Of a DNA stretch of 64,000 nucleotides, positions 35,400-47,149 are shown piece after piece. The first letter of the stretch is position 1. The number at the start of each line of letters is the position of its first letter. The notes beneath the pieces are model-generated. The model saw only the letters and a program-made list of their open reading frames with translations, was not told the DNA's origin and searched no databases. The position numbers and the translations under genes were made by a program. Origin of the DNA: Sipunculus nudus (Eukaryota; Annelida; Sipuncula; Golfingiida; Sipunculidae); NCBI GenBank assembly GCA_026874595.1, contig CM049322.1:51363386-51427385 (forward strand), given 5' to 3'.

Positions 35400-36139
35400 T
35401 GAAATTGCAGCTTCTGCGGTCCTACCTATATCGACCTTTTTTACGGACAAAAACCTCATAATTTTAGCCTCTTTCAGTTTAAAAAATGTTTCATAATGAA
35501 ACTGTCATGCTGTTTTCACTTTTTACAAGTATTATCCTAGGGTAGGGTTCTTTCAATTGTAGAAGAATAGATTTGGTTGGTTGACTTTTGGAAGAGTCAT
35601 AGAAAGCTGAAGTTGGTCTATCGGCCATCAGTAAGCTTGTTTCAAACTGAGGACTACAATATTTTTTTTCTGCAAAACTGTTCTTTCAAATTCTGTAATA
35701 CTGCAAAAAAAAAGATTCTTAGGAGGCCTTCGTTCATGTTTACTTAAATGATTGTTGGCAGAATTATTTGACCTTTATCAATGATAGAACTACATCTTTA
35801 ATAATTCTGAACATTTTCATAAAAAAAAATCTCATGGATATGTCAGCTTGAAAAAAGCATTGAATCCAAAGCCTTTCAGTATGTGTAAACATGTTTACCT
35901 ACAGGCCAAGATTTAGTCTGTATCTATAAATAGCCTGGCACACTGCCAGCTATTTCAGATTTGACAGCAGGAAAACGGTCAGACTGCCCAGTGTGTCAGA
36001 TTATGCAACAGGTCAAACGTTTACTCGTTGCAGCCAGGTGCAGATCAAGGGTTCCCTCAGTGCAGTGGCTGGAGCTAAAAGTTCCTCGTCAACCCAGTGC
36101 ACCTGACTCTAGAGAAGTTTCATGTATTGGCCTGTCCAT
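35400..36139. other. no gene seen
   Basis: Non-coding sequence. The frame 35961-36161 has no recognised motif. Confidence 0.5.
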
Positions 36140-36231
36140 GCATCTTTCATGGTGTCGCTAGCTACAATGCCTTTTGCACAATGTATGTGCCTGTTTATTT
36201 ATCAGGGGAATTTGATATATAAGCCTGAAAT

Positions 36232-36293
<62 letters not shown>

Positions 36294-36460
36294 AATCGGA
36301 TAGCTTTGTCGAAAACAAGACTGGTGGCGCCCTCTACAATAATGTTTGCAGAGTGTATGTTCCTGCTTTCTCAGGAGGGGATTGATATATCAGCCTGAAA
36401 TCGGGCATATGTATACATCTCGGATAGCTCAGTCGTTTACAAGACTGATGGCGCCACGTT
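36140..36460 (+). repeat. two diverged GTGGCGCC-type repeat units with a (TA)n tract
   Basis: Two successive ~130-bp units share 'tgtgcctgtttatttatcagggg', 'ttgatatataagcctgaaat' and 'tggtggcgcc' blocks. They are related to the half-units of the array at 18540-19600. A TA tract (36237-36293) sits inside the first unit. Confidence 0.65.
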
Positions 36461-36599
36461 CAATCAGTTTTGTGTTGTGTGTACCCATGTCAGTATTTCA
36501 GCAGTGATGTTTGTGTATTTAGTACTCTGTTTCAAAATGTTCAGTGCTTGCATTGTACATGAACATGTCACAATTTAGAATGAAAAAAAATGTCCAAGC

Positions 36600-39085
36600 A
36601 TGGAAGCATTATACCTAATGTATATCCCATTGCACAGGTTCGCATCAGGCCTGTTGGCCTTATTAAATTTATCAAATAAATAATTAGTTTATGATTAAAT
36701 ACGTGGGTCTTTACCGGAGTATATAAACCAATTCCAATAATTTCAATCAAGAAAATTTGCAGGTAGCACAAGGCCCTCTTAAACCAATTATTTTACCTGA
36801 ATTTTATGTTTTTGGAAATAGATGGCGCTCTGTTAGGGACCAGGTGGTAAATCTACTCCTTGGATTACCATGATGAATGTGCGGAACGCAGTCAGAGGAC
36901 TTTTAAAACTGCGTACTCCCTTGTGACCTTTATCATAAGCAACGTGTCATTTCCAGTTAGAAACTTGCTCTTATCGCTTCGTAACTTGGATAGTATGTTT
37001 AATTATTGTATCCCCAGACAAAGTCGGGGGATACTATGTTTTTATACCGGTCTCCCCGCCGCCACTGCCGCACATAAATCTTGTTGGCGCGATAACTCAA
37101 AAAAATATTTCACGGATCTTTACCAAACTTGGTATATGTACAGATATGGGTGAGAGGACGACGTCTATTTAAAATGAGGTCATGACCTTGACTAGGAGAG
37201 TGTCCTTGACCTTGAATAGGTCCAGTTTTGGGGAAAATCACACAAATTCTTAAAAATCTCAAGAAATCTTGCATGGATTGATCCCAAAATCAAGTTGATT
37301 GAAGATCATGGATAGGGTTGTCATGTTCCAGAAATTTGTGGCGCCACCTATTCTTCTTTACTTGTTTTCGCGCCGTTTAATACCCCCAAAATTGCTCCTT
37401 GACAGTACTGTGAGCATTATATGTCAAAACTAATGGACAGATTTATTTTATATTATGCATATACATAGATATGGGTTATGGGATGACGTTTATTTAAACT
37501 GGGGTCATGACCTTTTCTGAGTGGCCTTGACCTTGAATATTGCCATATATGGTAAAAATCACACAAAATCATTAATTTCTTTATAAGGGATGCATTAATT
37601 GGTCTAAAAATCAACTTGACCGAAGATCTTGGATAGTGTTGTCATATACCGGAAACTGATAGTGCCACCTGTTATTCTTTTACTTATTTTCGTGCCGTTT
37701 AATACCCCATCATTGCCACTTTAAAGTACTGTGAGCATTATAAGTCAAAAACTAATGGACAAATTTCTTTCATATTATGCATATACTTAGACATGGGTTA
37801 GGAGATGATGTATATTGAAATTGGGGTCATGACCTTTTCTATGAGAGTGATCTTTTCTATGAGTGTGTTCTGATATTAATTGTTGCCGAAGATTGGGGGG
37901 GGGGGGGCTATTCTTAAAGAGGGGGGAGGGGGATTAATTGTCTGGGGATACTATGGTATTTTATTTGGGAAAGAAAAGGAGTAAGCAGTCGTAGATAATC
38001 TTTATTTCATAAGGATTGGTCCATGGCCTGTTGGTGAGTCTGTCTATTGAATGAGAATGAATGTATCCATATGGTAAGAATGATGTTATCACAAGCCTTC
38101 TGGATATCAGGTTTTATATGCACGGGGTTAGGAATAATCCAGAATTAATAACATGTTGTTAGGCAATTATAAGTAGGTTCTATAACGAGATTTCACCAGT
38201 AGGCCATTGAGACACAGGCGAGGTTCGAACTAGGCTCGAACACTAGGCTATGTCCTACCCTCTCGATCATACATAGCGGTTCGTTACCTAGGTAACAAGA
38301 GACCGGCATTACGAATAACTGTTCTGTTCCACATCTGTCCTGTTCGACATAAAATCTCATCTTGCTGTATAAGCAACCATCACTTCAGAGGTCTTGGTTA
38401 ATAGTTCTCTTTTATTATCGCTGAAAACACAGGCCGTAGTTACAGCATGTTCGGAGTCGCATATTTCCTGTGTTGAGAGATTTCCAGAAGGACTCCATGC
38501 AGCCCTGTGTCTACTTTTAGGTATAGTTGTTGAATTCATCCGCAGACAGGCCATGTGGCGGTGATTCAGTCTCTGCTTGTGGTGACATCAGAGATTCGAA
38601 GACCTGCCTTCTTGAAGCAGTTGACGATTACAGTTGTTACAGTGGTCACTTGCTGGCAGGCTTTTCTGAAGTGCGCTTTGCATCCAGTAGCGTCAGCTGT
38701 TTGGCGTTCTGTTGGCAGAGAGGTTGTCGGCATCGGAGTCTATGTGGCTGATGATCTTGTGTACACAGCTTGTTGCCCTTACATGTGTTTCAGGCTATGA
38801 ATGATTTTCACGTACGAGGCTGAATGAGACTAGTTGTTTTTGGTGACAGGAACTAGCTCTAGATGAATGTTGCTGTGTCCACTGCAGGTTTACACTGGTC
38901 AGCCAAGTGGGTATCGCATGTAAAATATTTGAAGATGAATGCACATTGCGATACCACCCTTTCAATGGTCTGATTACAATTACTAGTATTTGCTCTGTGC
39001 CACCCGCGGGAAGCATAACCTAGACAACTTTGCTATAGATCGCAGCGGCTAAAATAAGACCTGGGTCGACTGCAGTGTACCTTTC
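36600..39085 (+). repeat. long dispersed repeat, copy 2
   Basis: Matches copy 1 from GTGGGTCTTTACC (36705) through 'tctactccttggatt' (36852), 'ggtccatggcctgttgg' (38018), the tRNA-like stretch (38190-38265) and 'acctagacaactttgctat' (39018). It is interrupted at about 37010-37955 by a tandem repeat block. The frames 38357-38554, 38527-38800 and 38795-39016 lie wholly inside the repeat and are not conserved. Confidence 0.75.
37010..37955 (+). mobile_element. inserted ~323-bp tandem repeat block
   Basis: It interrupts copy 2 of the dispersed repeat. The left edge has a hairpin (ATCCCCAGACAAAGTCGGGG) followed by GGGATACTATG, and the right edge repeats TGTCTGGGGATACTATG. Inside, 'gccgtttaatacccc' recurs at 37372 and 37694 and 'ggtcatgacc' at about 37174, 37502 and 37826, a period of about 323 bp for nearly three units. 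A short G run lies near the right edge. Confidence 0.7.
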
Positions 39086-39682
39086 TTAGTAGGCACCTTC
39101 ATAAAGTGGGCACCTCTTTAAAGTGGGCACTTCTGGCAGGCCAATTTTTTTCTTCTCTTTATTATGTTAAGCTAATGAGGGTACCTCTATATTCTGCAAA
39201 GTGGGCACATTTCCCCAGCTAATGTTGGCATTTCATCGATTTTCCCCGTTAAAATATCTTGCTGTCTCATATTCACTGTAACTGTCCACTTTGTTACGGA
39301 ACCTAATATAAACAGATCACGTATGCGTGATGAACAAAAATTCTGTAACGAAGATAAAACAATCAGATTCTGTATCACTATGCAGCGTGAAATGTTTAGG
39401 GGAATTAATAAAGAAGTCAGTGTTTTTTTGTTAATAAATAACTGTAATTTATTATTTAAAACCCCCTAACATTACAATACACTAAATCGATACAATTATA
39501 CTGTAAAACAGCGGTATAACACCAAATCAATACAATCACACAGAAAAATAATGTGCACAGTACCTGGGTACCACCACCGTCACAACCATATAAGTTCTTT
39601 AAATGTATACTCTCGGAGAATGACAGTCCAGTGTAAAGCTCTTGTAACAATCCAGAAAGTAAACTGGAGTCCAAAAGAAAAT
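39086..39682. other. no certain gene; decayed 3' side of the Gypsy-like fragment
   Basis: It contains a GTGGGCACCT-type duplication (39100-39130) and possibly the decayed downstream part of the gag frame on the minus strand. No second LTR was found. Confidence 0.4.
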
Positions 39683-39953
39683 CTATAATTCTCTCGTACT
39701 CGTCGGATAAGGTCCCAGAGACTGACACATGCTTCTGCGTCCGCTGGAAACTTCTCTGCTGCTCTCTGCAAATAAACCTTTGCTGACTAAATCTTGCATG
39801 ATCTTAGCAATGATATCAGGCTTTCTCAAAAATTTTTTTTTCACATTTAGCCCTAAGTGTTGTCCCAAACGCAACAACTGTTCTTTTGACAACTGTTCAA
39901 GTTGATCAAGGGTCGGGATCGTCAACAAATGTCTCAGGTTTGAAATCTGCCAT
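39683..39953 (-). pseudogene. Ty3/Gypsy-like gag, N-terminal fragment with SAP-like motif
   Basis: The minus-strand ATG at 39951-39953 starts MADFKPETFVDDPD about 140 nt after the primer site. A single-base frameshift near 39907 then moves reading into DQLEQLSKEQLLRLGQHLG and KPDIIAKIMQDLV, a SAP-like helix-loop-helix found at the N terminus of gag in many invertebrate Gypsy elements. The frame ends at 39683. No matrix/capsid, protease or pol sequence follows, so only the 5' piece of the element is here. The frame upstream of the ATG (to 40186) runs through leader and LTR and is not coding. Confidence 0.65.
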
Positions 39954-40094
39954 GTTAAGATGTCAAAACTATAACAGAAAACCACTGTGATAAATCCTGT
40001 AAACAATGTACTGTAAATAATATGTAATCTTTTAAACATTGTATGATAAAACAATGTCAAGGGCAAGGCCCAATATATTGTAAAATTATTAAGC

Positions 40095-40112
40095 ATCCTG
40101 GACGAGCCCTCA
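40095..40112 (-). promoter_or_regulatory. primer-binding site, tRNA-Pro type
   Basis: The minus strand reads TGAGGGCTCGTCCAGGAT. This agrees at 16 of 18 positions with the primer site that pairs with the 3' end of tRNA-Pro, as used by murine leukaemia virus and several retrotransposons. It lies 2 nt after the LTR end, the expected spacing. Confidence 0.8.
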
Positions 40113-40114
40113 TT

Positions 40115-40270
40115 TGTTACGAAGACTAATTGCTCAGGGGAAAACATTGGGCCGATCCCGGATTCGAACCCATGTTGTTGGCGCACATGTCCGGCGTTCC
40201 AACCGCTTCCCTAGCAAAGCAAGGTTCACTAATGAGACAGTTCGGTCCGCTTTTATGTCACCCCGTAACA
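40115..40270 (-). mobile_element. short LTR (156 bp) of a Gypsy-like element, with internal tRNA-like stretch
   Basis: On the minus strand the LTR begins TGTTACGGGG and ends CGTAACA, so it has TG...CA ends inside the inverted repeat TGTTACG/CGTAACA. The primer site follows after AA. A TATA-like CATAAAAG lies about 17 nt in. The central part resembles a tRNA gene. No partner LTR is seen, so the element is truncated at its 3' side. Confidence 0.75.
40148..40222 (-). other. tRNA-like sequence within the LTR
   Basis: On the minus strand, TAGGGAAGCGGTTGG (A-box-like) is followed by CGCCGGACATG and then by a perfect B box, GGTTCGAATCC (complement of 40160-40170), about 33 nt later. A-box and B-box spacing are tRNA-like. 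Acceptor-stem pairing is poor, so I do not call a functional tRNA. Confidence 0.5.
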
Positions 40271-42478
40271 ACTTATAAAATGTCAAACCCATAGTGAAAT
40301 ATATAGGTTTGGCATTGACCTAATTGAAATACGACACTTGCTGTCGGAATGAGCTATCAATCCTGTAAAAATGTTTAAACTCCATCCCAGCACCCCTGTT
40401 CGCCTGTTTTTTTTTCGTGATAATTTTTATACAACGCACTTGAGCTTGCCTTTATTTACTCAAAAGGCTATTAAATCGACAAATGTGGCGATTTTCTAAC
40501 AACAATATAATATGTGCCCGTGTATTAATTCCATATGATTAATACAGAAAGAAAAATAACTGCTCAGATGTACGGTCTTGCGACATGTCGACATGTCAGT
40601 GACGACCTCGTATTGATGTCGTCACAGTAGTATGTGTGCGTCATGAATATGATTGTTACTTACATCACACAATCGTCCCTCCTAAATCCCACAAATAAAC
40701 AGATATGTCCACTTGATCTGACGCCATCGCTTTGTAAGACAGGTCCACACTGTCCCGGCGTCGCAAAGTAAATATATTTATTTCATGCTTTAATAATTCT
40801 GATTAAATGATCATAAATCGCCAGATTGCTTCCTTTGATAAATGCTTATTTGTAGTGGTAAACAAAATATATGTGAAGAAATATTGCGGCGAAATATAAG
40901 GTGAACAAGGGTGTTGTAAAAGAGTATATATAGTCCGTCCCAAAACCCTTGTACGCATGTTTTTTCGCGATTATTATTTTAAGAATTTTCTTGAAAATGC
41001 CTTTTGACCTAAAGAAGATATACAGATTTTGGGTTAAGTATTAATAATATATCATGTAAAATATATTTACTTTACGACTCCTTAGCGTAATTTATGCTGA
41101 TGGGTCCGGTTGGGTCTTCTTGGTACTGCTGAACGGTATATATATATTCCGTCATGGTACACTATCCATGTCTATGGCTGCGTGTGGTGTTTCTTAGACT
41201 GCATGATTTTTCCCATAGATAATAGAATACAACCAGGGAATTTAAGTTTTAAATCACCAAATGACCGAAATTTCTGTTCGAAACATACACTGCCAGTCCA
41301 ATAGTTAAACGTGATAAAGAGGGAGCTAAAACGGTCGCGGCAGGCTACTGAACGTAATCTTTAGTTGATTAACGTTAAGCCTATTAACACGTTAAAATGA
41401 TTTAACCAAGTCCCGACTACACGTGGGTCACTAAGCCCACGTCGGGATCATCCAAGCACCAGCGGAAGAGTGGCGTAGCCTGAAGATTTCCGGCTGTAGG
41501 CCAGCCATTTTTACTAGAGGGTTTGCCTATTAATGGGTCGGTCTAAATAAAGATTAGAAATAGTAGGCCTGATGTCTTATAAGACAACAGCGACATTATA
41601 AAGACGTCACAATGATCGGTCGTGCGTCACCTATTGACTGACGTCATCAGTTTGCCTGGCTTCTTTATTATCAGGTCTCTGGAAATGAAAAAGTCGTCAA
41701 CGCTATAACCTGTTTTGTCATATTTTTGATAATCCGTCTCATACAAAATCAAAGCGAGGTAAGGCATTATTTTTTCAAGCAGTCAGTCTTCGGTCTCCTG
41801 CAACCACTAGGCTAGGAATTTCTGTAGTGTCTCACATGTATGAAAAATTATCTCGGAAAAACATGCGGAGACGGGTACAGGGACGGATAAAAGTGGATAA
41901 TTAAATAAATAATACAGCTAATCAAATGGGATAGAGCCTTAATATGAAAGATCGCTGACATTAAATTATATATTTATGGGTGAGTGGAAAAACATTCGGA
42001 GAAAAGTGCAAGAACAGCACAAATAGAAAATCAAAACTACAACTGCAAATTTTTTATTTACATCTCATAATAGGATTTAACTGCAGATTGAAATATGCTT
42101 GTTCTGTGTGGTCTGAACAGATTAAGAGTTTATTTTAATTTTTTTCAATATTTCAGGAGTAGATGAAGATTTTCTGTCTGGTTCTGTTGAGCAGATTATC
42201 AATGAACTTAATCAATTACTCTTTATCTGATTCCTATAAAAGGAATTCGGTCCACCTTTGTTCGCAATGTTGTCTGAAACCCCGTTAAATATGACACTGT
42301 GCCATCCCTTATTTTAAAGGTTATATTTCAGATTCAAGGTTTAGAAGAGGATATGAACTTAATAAGATGAAAAAAACACGGACGCGGTGAGAACTGCTGA
42401 TTTTTTTGCATCTAGATAATCATTCTTTAAGAATGATTTGAAAGAGGCTTTAACGGACTGTGATGCACCTATATTTAG
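40271..42478. other. no certain gene
   Basis: Non-coding. A hairpin with GTGGGT/CCCAC and CCCGAC/GTCGGG arms lies at 41408-41445. A good acceptor (tttttttcaatatttcag, ending at 42155) precedes a 24-codon open stretch to TGA at about 42229, which could be a terminal exon but has no recognised motif. Confidence 0.4.
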
Positions 42479-44850
42479 TTAGCTACGCCGCTCACGCAGC
42501 GGTTATACACTGCAGACGTCCCAGATCTTTATTTTAGCCACTACTTTCTATAGCAACGTTGTCTGGGTTACACCAGGCAGTCAGTTAGTAATGTTAGTTA
42601 TTTTTTATAAGCAAAATAAAACATAAAAACAGTGGTGACGGCAACAAAAGAGATGGACCCATGCGCCAAATAAACGCACGTTTACAACATGCATGTACAC
42701 ATATGCATGTAGACACATATTACTTTCATAGATGTAATGTTGCACTTTACATTCATGAAACTAGGTATCAGCCGATTTATGAATAATGTCAGAAAATCGT
42801 AATAATTTACACCAAACAACAACACCAAATCCGATATAGTATACAGCTATCCTATTTAAATTGATGGGAACATACTTTGCGCAAGGAAATTAGTTCGGGA
42901 AATTTATATTAACTGTATTTATATAAAATGAACAGAGATCGAAAAGTGTCATGAGAAAGTCTCAGGCGGACTTTGGATTAACTATATAATATAAATAATA
43001 TTTTCATGTGTTTGATAGTTAAGCTGCTTATCCACTTTAAAATTATGCTTTTTTAGAATTGTCGACGACCTTTTTATTAAATATTATATTATTGAGACGG
43101 ATGGGAGATGAACTGTTAATAAACAGTTTTCCCCTTCTTCATATAAGTATATGTGCGTGTGTGTCTGTGACGTGCTACCGTTTCACTAACTGGCTAATAG
43201 TTCGCCGTAGCCGAAAGATACTTTTGCTAGTCGACATCTGGGCTGCTCACCCTGACCTAGTAGCGGACGGACTCGGCAACATATAAAGTTCCTTTCGCCA
43301 AACACGACCACCATCATCCAGCCCCTTACATGAAAATCACTAATAGCCTGAATTACATGTAGGAGAAACATCAGCCACAAAGACTCTGGTGCCAATAACC
43401 TGTCTGCCAACACCCTGCCAAACAACTGGCGCTACTCGATGCAGTGTGCACTAAAGAAAAGCCGGGCAGCAAGTGACCACCGTCACAATCGACAATTGCT
43501 TCAAAAAAGGCAGGTCTTCGAATCTCTGACGTCACACCACCACAATATCTCTGACGTCACATTACTTCCAGAGACTAAACCATTGGAAGAATTCAGCAAC
43601 TACCTTTAAATAGACACAGAGATGCATGGGTCCTTCTGGAAGTCTCTCTTCACCTGACTTTTATGCCACTCTGTAAATGCTGAGACTACCACGAGTGCCT
43701 CAAGTATGTTGAAATAAATACAGAGTTGCATGAAGTCCTTCTGGAATTCTCTAGACACAGGAAATATGCGACTGTAAACAAGTTGTAACTACGGCCTGTG
43801 ACTCCAGCGATGATAATAAAAAGAAGAACTATCCATCAAGACCTCTGAAGTAATTGTTGCTAATACAGCAAGATAAGATCTTATGTGGAACGGGACAGTT
43901 ATGTGAAATTCTGGTCTCTGTACATTAACCTAGGTAACAAACCCTTATGTACGAGAGTGTAGGACGTAGCCTAGGGGTTATGAGGCGTTGGACGTCTGAG
44001 CTGAAGGTTCCTGGTTCGAAGGGTTTGAAAGGCCTACCGGATAAATCTCGTTATAGAACCTACCTATAATGTCTTAACACCAGGTTATGACTTCTGGATT
44101 ATTACTAATCCCGTGCATAGAAAACCTGATATCCAGAAGGCTTAATAATAACATATTATTCTTATCATATTGTACCTTCATCCTCATTCAATAGACAGGG
44201 CCATCAACAGGCAACGGACCTATCCTCATAAAAAAACACATAACATTACGACTGCTAATGTATTATCGAAATTACGAAGCAATGAGAGCAATTTTCTAAA
44301 CGGAAAATGACACGAAGCTTAGGATCAAGGTCACAAGGGATCAGTCAGTGTTCAAAGTCCTTCTCTGATTGGTTGATTGGTTTCAGAAAGTTCATCATTG
44401 AAATCAAATGAGTAGATTCACTGCCTGGTTCCTAACATAGCGCCACCTCGTGCCTAAAACAAACTTCAGACAAGAAAATAGTTTCAAGAGGGTCTTGTGG
44501 CTACCTGCAAATTTTCTTGTTTTAAATTATTGGAAATGGATTATAGGCCCAGGTAAAGACCCACGTTTGTTTATCATAAGCTCATTAAATATATGACTAA
44601 TTTGAAAATCTGCCCTCACGCACGCCATCAATTTATTTAGTGCTTGTAGGCCTCACGAGGAGGCCCGTATTCACAACGTAGGCTGCAGAACAGTATGAAA
44701 TACCAGACAGGGTGTAAGCTATAGAGGTTGTGGCGGGCAGGTATCCTGTGGAGACGCAAATCAAGAACTTTAGGAAATTTCTTAAAAGTGATCTTTTGGA
44801 ATATTCTTGCTGTGTTCTGAGAGCACACATGATAGCATCGCGTAAGTACT
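42479..44850 (-). repeat. long dispersed repeat, copy 3 (inverted)
   Basis: Reverse-complement match to copies 1 and 2: 'tatagcaacgttgtctgggtt' (42550), 'cctcttacatgaaaatcac'-type block (43323), 'gcaggtcttcgaatctctgac' (43510), tRNA-like stretch (43968-44038), 'aacaggcaacggacc'-type block (44206), 'acctcgtgcctaaaac' (44444), 'gtgtaagctatagaggttg' (44710) and 'gcatcgcgtaagtactc' (44837). About 690 bp (42580-43270) do not match copy 2 and may be an insertion. With copy 2 it brackets a 3.4-kb interval holding the Gypsy-like fragment. Confidence 0.75.
43968..44038 (+). other. tRNA-like Pol III promoter in dispersed repeat copy 3
   Basis: GTAGCCTAGGGGTTATGAGG (A-box region) is followed by GGTTCGAAG (B-box region), with about 40 nt between. 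This is the clearest tRNA-like head of the three repeat copies. It suggests that a tRNA-derived SINE is part of the family. Confidence 0.5.
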
Positions 44851-46020
44851 CACACTCTAAATAAACGTTTTACGATTCGTAATAAAATTAGTACCCATTA
44901 GCATTGATTTAAAACAGCACTGAAATAAAAAGGTGGCATTATCATTCATGCATATAAGCCTAAGCTCATAAAATTCCATAAACATCAAAAATTTGGTGGC
45001 AATCAATCCAGCCATTCCTGAGAAAACTGGCAATTTGTGTGTATTTTGCATTATTTCTGGTGTGCTTAAACATGCCTGGTATCTTGCAGATTATAGGTCA
45101 CAGTGACCTAATTTCAGGTTTCTGAGGAGAACTTTCGAGGAATTCTAACGTTATCAAGCTAGAAGATTCTATGTCCAATGGTTATGATTTAAACTTGAAC
45201 CCTGCTTTTGTATAGTTCGGAGGATATGGGTAACAGAGAGCTTATTTCACGTTTCCAAGGAGACTTATCAGGGTGGGTAAGAGGTGTGCCCTGTTAACAG
45301 ACTGCCACATCTCTAAAGTTCTAAAAAATAGAAAGTGTTCAGATTGGAAAAAAATCCAGGCGCCACCAGTCTACAGGAACTTATGAGACACTCCATGGTC
45401 AAAAGGCATGCAAAGGATCGTGCTGATCAATGCATTAGTTTTTCAGATATTTTAGCTTTTGTATCAAATTTTTCATTATTCTGTAGGGTACTTCTGAAAC
45501 CCATAGCTCGGAGGATATGGGTTACAGAGACCTAATTTCAGGTTTCCAAGGAGATTTTTCATGGACATTCCTGGGTGTACAGCTAGAAGATTCTAGGTCC
45601 AGCGGTTACAATTTGTGTCATGTTAACGGACAGACTCAAGAACGGCCCTACGGCCGGACGGACAAAAAAGTTATTGCTATAGCTCAAGATGACTCAAGCT
45701 GAGCTAAAATACACATGAACAGGTAAACTTATAGTGAATTTGCTTTGTTGCCTTAAACATATATATCTATTTCTGATGGAGTGCAAAAAGTATCAATAAA
45801 TCTTAAATCAAACAATGAATCGAACCATCATAAAAAGAAAAAGTTCGCAACAGAAATATGAGAAAAACAGAAAAAAGTTTCATAACACATAATTTGATTA
45901 TCCTATAGTATTTCCCTGGTACCAAATTATGGTCACCACCATGAAGATTCGAAGGTCAGTTAAAATGACTAATATCACCTGATAATTATATACAAGATGC
46001 AATTATACGTGTAATAATAT
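44851..46020. repeat. diverged dispersed repeats
   Basis: The block 'cctaatttcaggtttc' occurs at 45108 and 45531 and 'ggatatgggt' at 45225 and 45511, each followed by an 'aaggagactt' block. The stretch 45610-45715 (GGACAGACTC, CGGACGGAC, 'gctatagctcaagatgactc') is related to the ends of the repeats at 25174 and 49355. No gene seen. Confidence 0.55.
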
Positions 46021-46046
46021 ACTTATATATATATATACACATATTA

Positions 46047-46094
<48 letters not shown>
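46021..46094. repeat. (TA)n microsatellite, interrupted
   Basis: TA tract with an ACACATAT interruption. Confidence 0.9.
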
Positions 46095-46096
<2 letters not shown>

Positions 46097-46414
46097 GATT
46101 ATACATGTATAATCAAAGAAGTGCTAGCGAGACTAGAGCGCGCCACCCTTGCATCTCAACCAGCGAAAAGTTCGTAATTTATCGGAGTCTAGAATTTTGG
46201 GCAACCCTGTGGGCACCGGATACTAAGCAACTAACCCATCGCTCTGTAAGAAAATCCAGATCACAGAAAGACCGTAAACCAGGAAAGCCTTGCTAACCTT
46301 TATAGGCCTTTTAATCAGGCTGAGCGGACAATGTTTCGCGGTCTTCTTGACGCAAGTCCTGATGCAAGGCCCGAGCGCTTTCCGAGCACCATCGTGAAAT
46401 TTTTTATCATATCC

Positions 46415-46510
46415 GACCAATGAGAGCGCCGCCGATCTGTCGAATATCCCACAATGGTGCTTGGAAGCGGCTCGAGCATCGACTACTTGCATAGTAGTCT
46501 ATAAATACAA
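46415..46510 (+). promoter_or_regulatory. promoter-like stretch
   Basis: CCAATGAGAGCG (46417-46428) is followed by CTATAAATAC (46499-46508) in a locally CpG-richer region (46120-46500). The order CCAAT box then TATA box is promoter-like, but no transcript or exon can be tied to it; it may be a repeat promoter. Confidence 0.3.
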
Positions 46511-46960
46511 GGAAATGTGAGTTAAAAAATACAGGTGATCAATGATCAATAAATAAATTCGATATCAGGACACAAGATGAGACCACAGATTAGAAACTGA
46601 CACCTTTGCTGTAATTTGACAATTAAAAAAAAAAAAGAAAAATGCGTGAAAGTAAACAAAAATACATAGGAGGCTCACCACACTTCGGGAATTGATAAAA
46701 CTATTCAGGATCAATAAACATATGAGATTGCAGGACACTAGATGACACCACAGCTGATAAAATGATATCAGAGGTTTTCATGTGCAATAGCCGCTGTTTG
46801 TGCCTCGTTAACGGACAGAAATACGGTCTACGGAAATAGAGTGACCGCTATAGCAGAGACAAACTTTCAGTCAGATGAGCTCAACACTGGATATAACTTT
46901 AATAAATTCAACGATTTTTCTGCATCTTCAAAGAGACTAAACCTATGCTCATTTCTCATT
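46511..46960. other. no gene seen
   Basis: Non-coding. A 'cgttaacggacag ... gctatagcagag' stretch at 46808-46860 resembles the repeat tails at 45620 and 49300. Confidence 0.5.
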
Positions 46961-47149
46961 TAGATATTGTTGGCTTAGAGTTGTCCAACACTCCTTACAT
47001 ATTGGTCAAACACTATACCCTTCTTCGCTTATCAACCGCTTGTTTTAGCTGGGTTTCACCACAAGCGGGCCGATCCAGGGCAGTAATAAGAGAACGGAGA
47101 CCACCAGGATGTCTCATTTTACATTCATCTCAAGGTTTTAAACCTACAT

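Noticed and set aside
39289-39360. TGTTACGG near 39289 as a possible second LTR or partner end of the Gypsy-like element
   Set aside because: Only 8 bases match; the following sequence is not the LTR and the orientation is wrong for a direct repeat.
40148-40222. Functional tRNA gene on the minus strand
   Set aside because: The B box is perfect but acceptor and anticodon stems do not pair well, and it lies inside an LTR.
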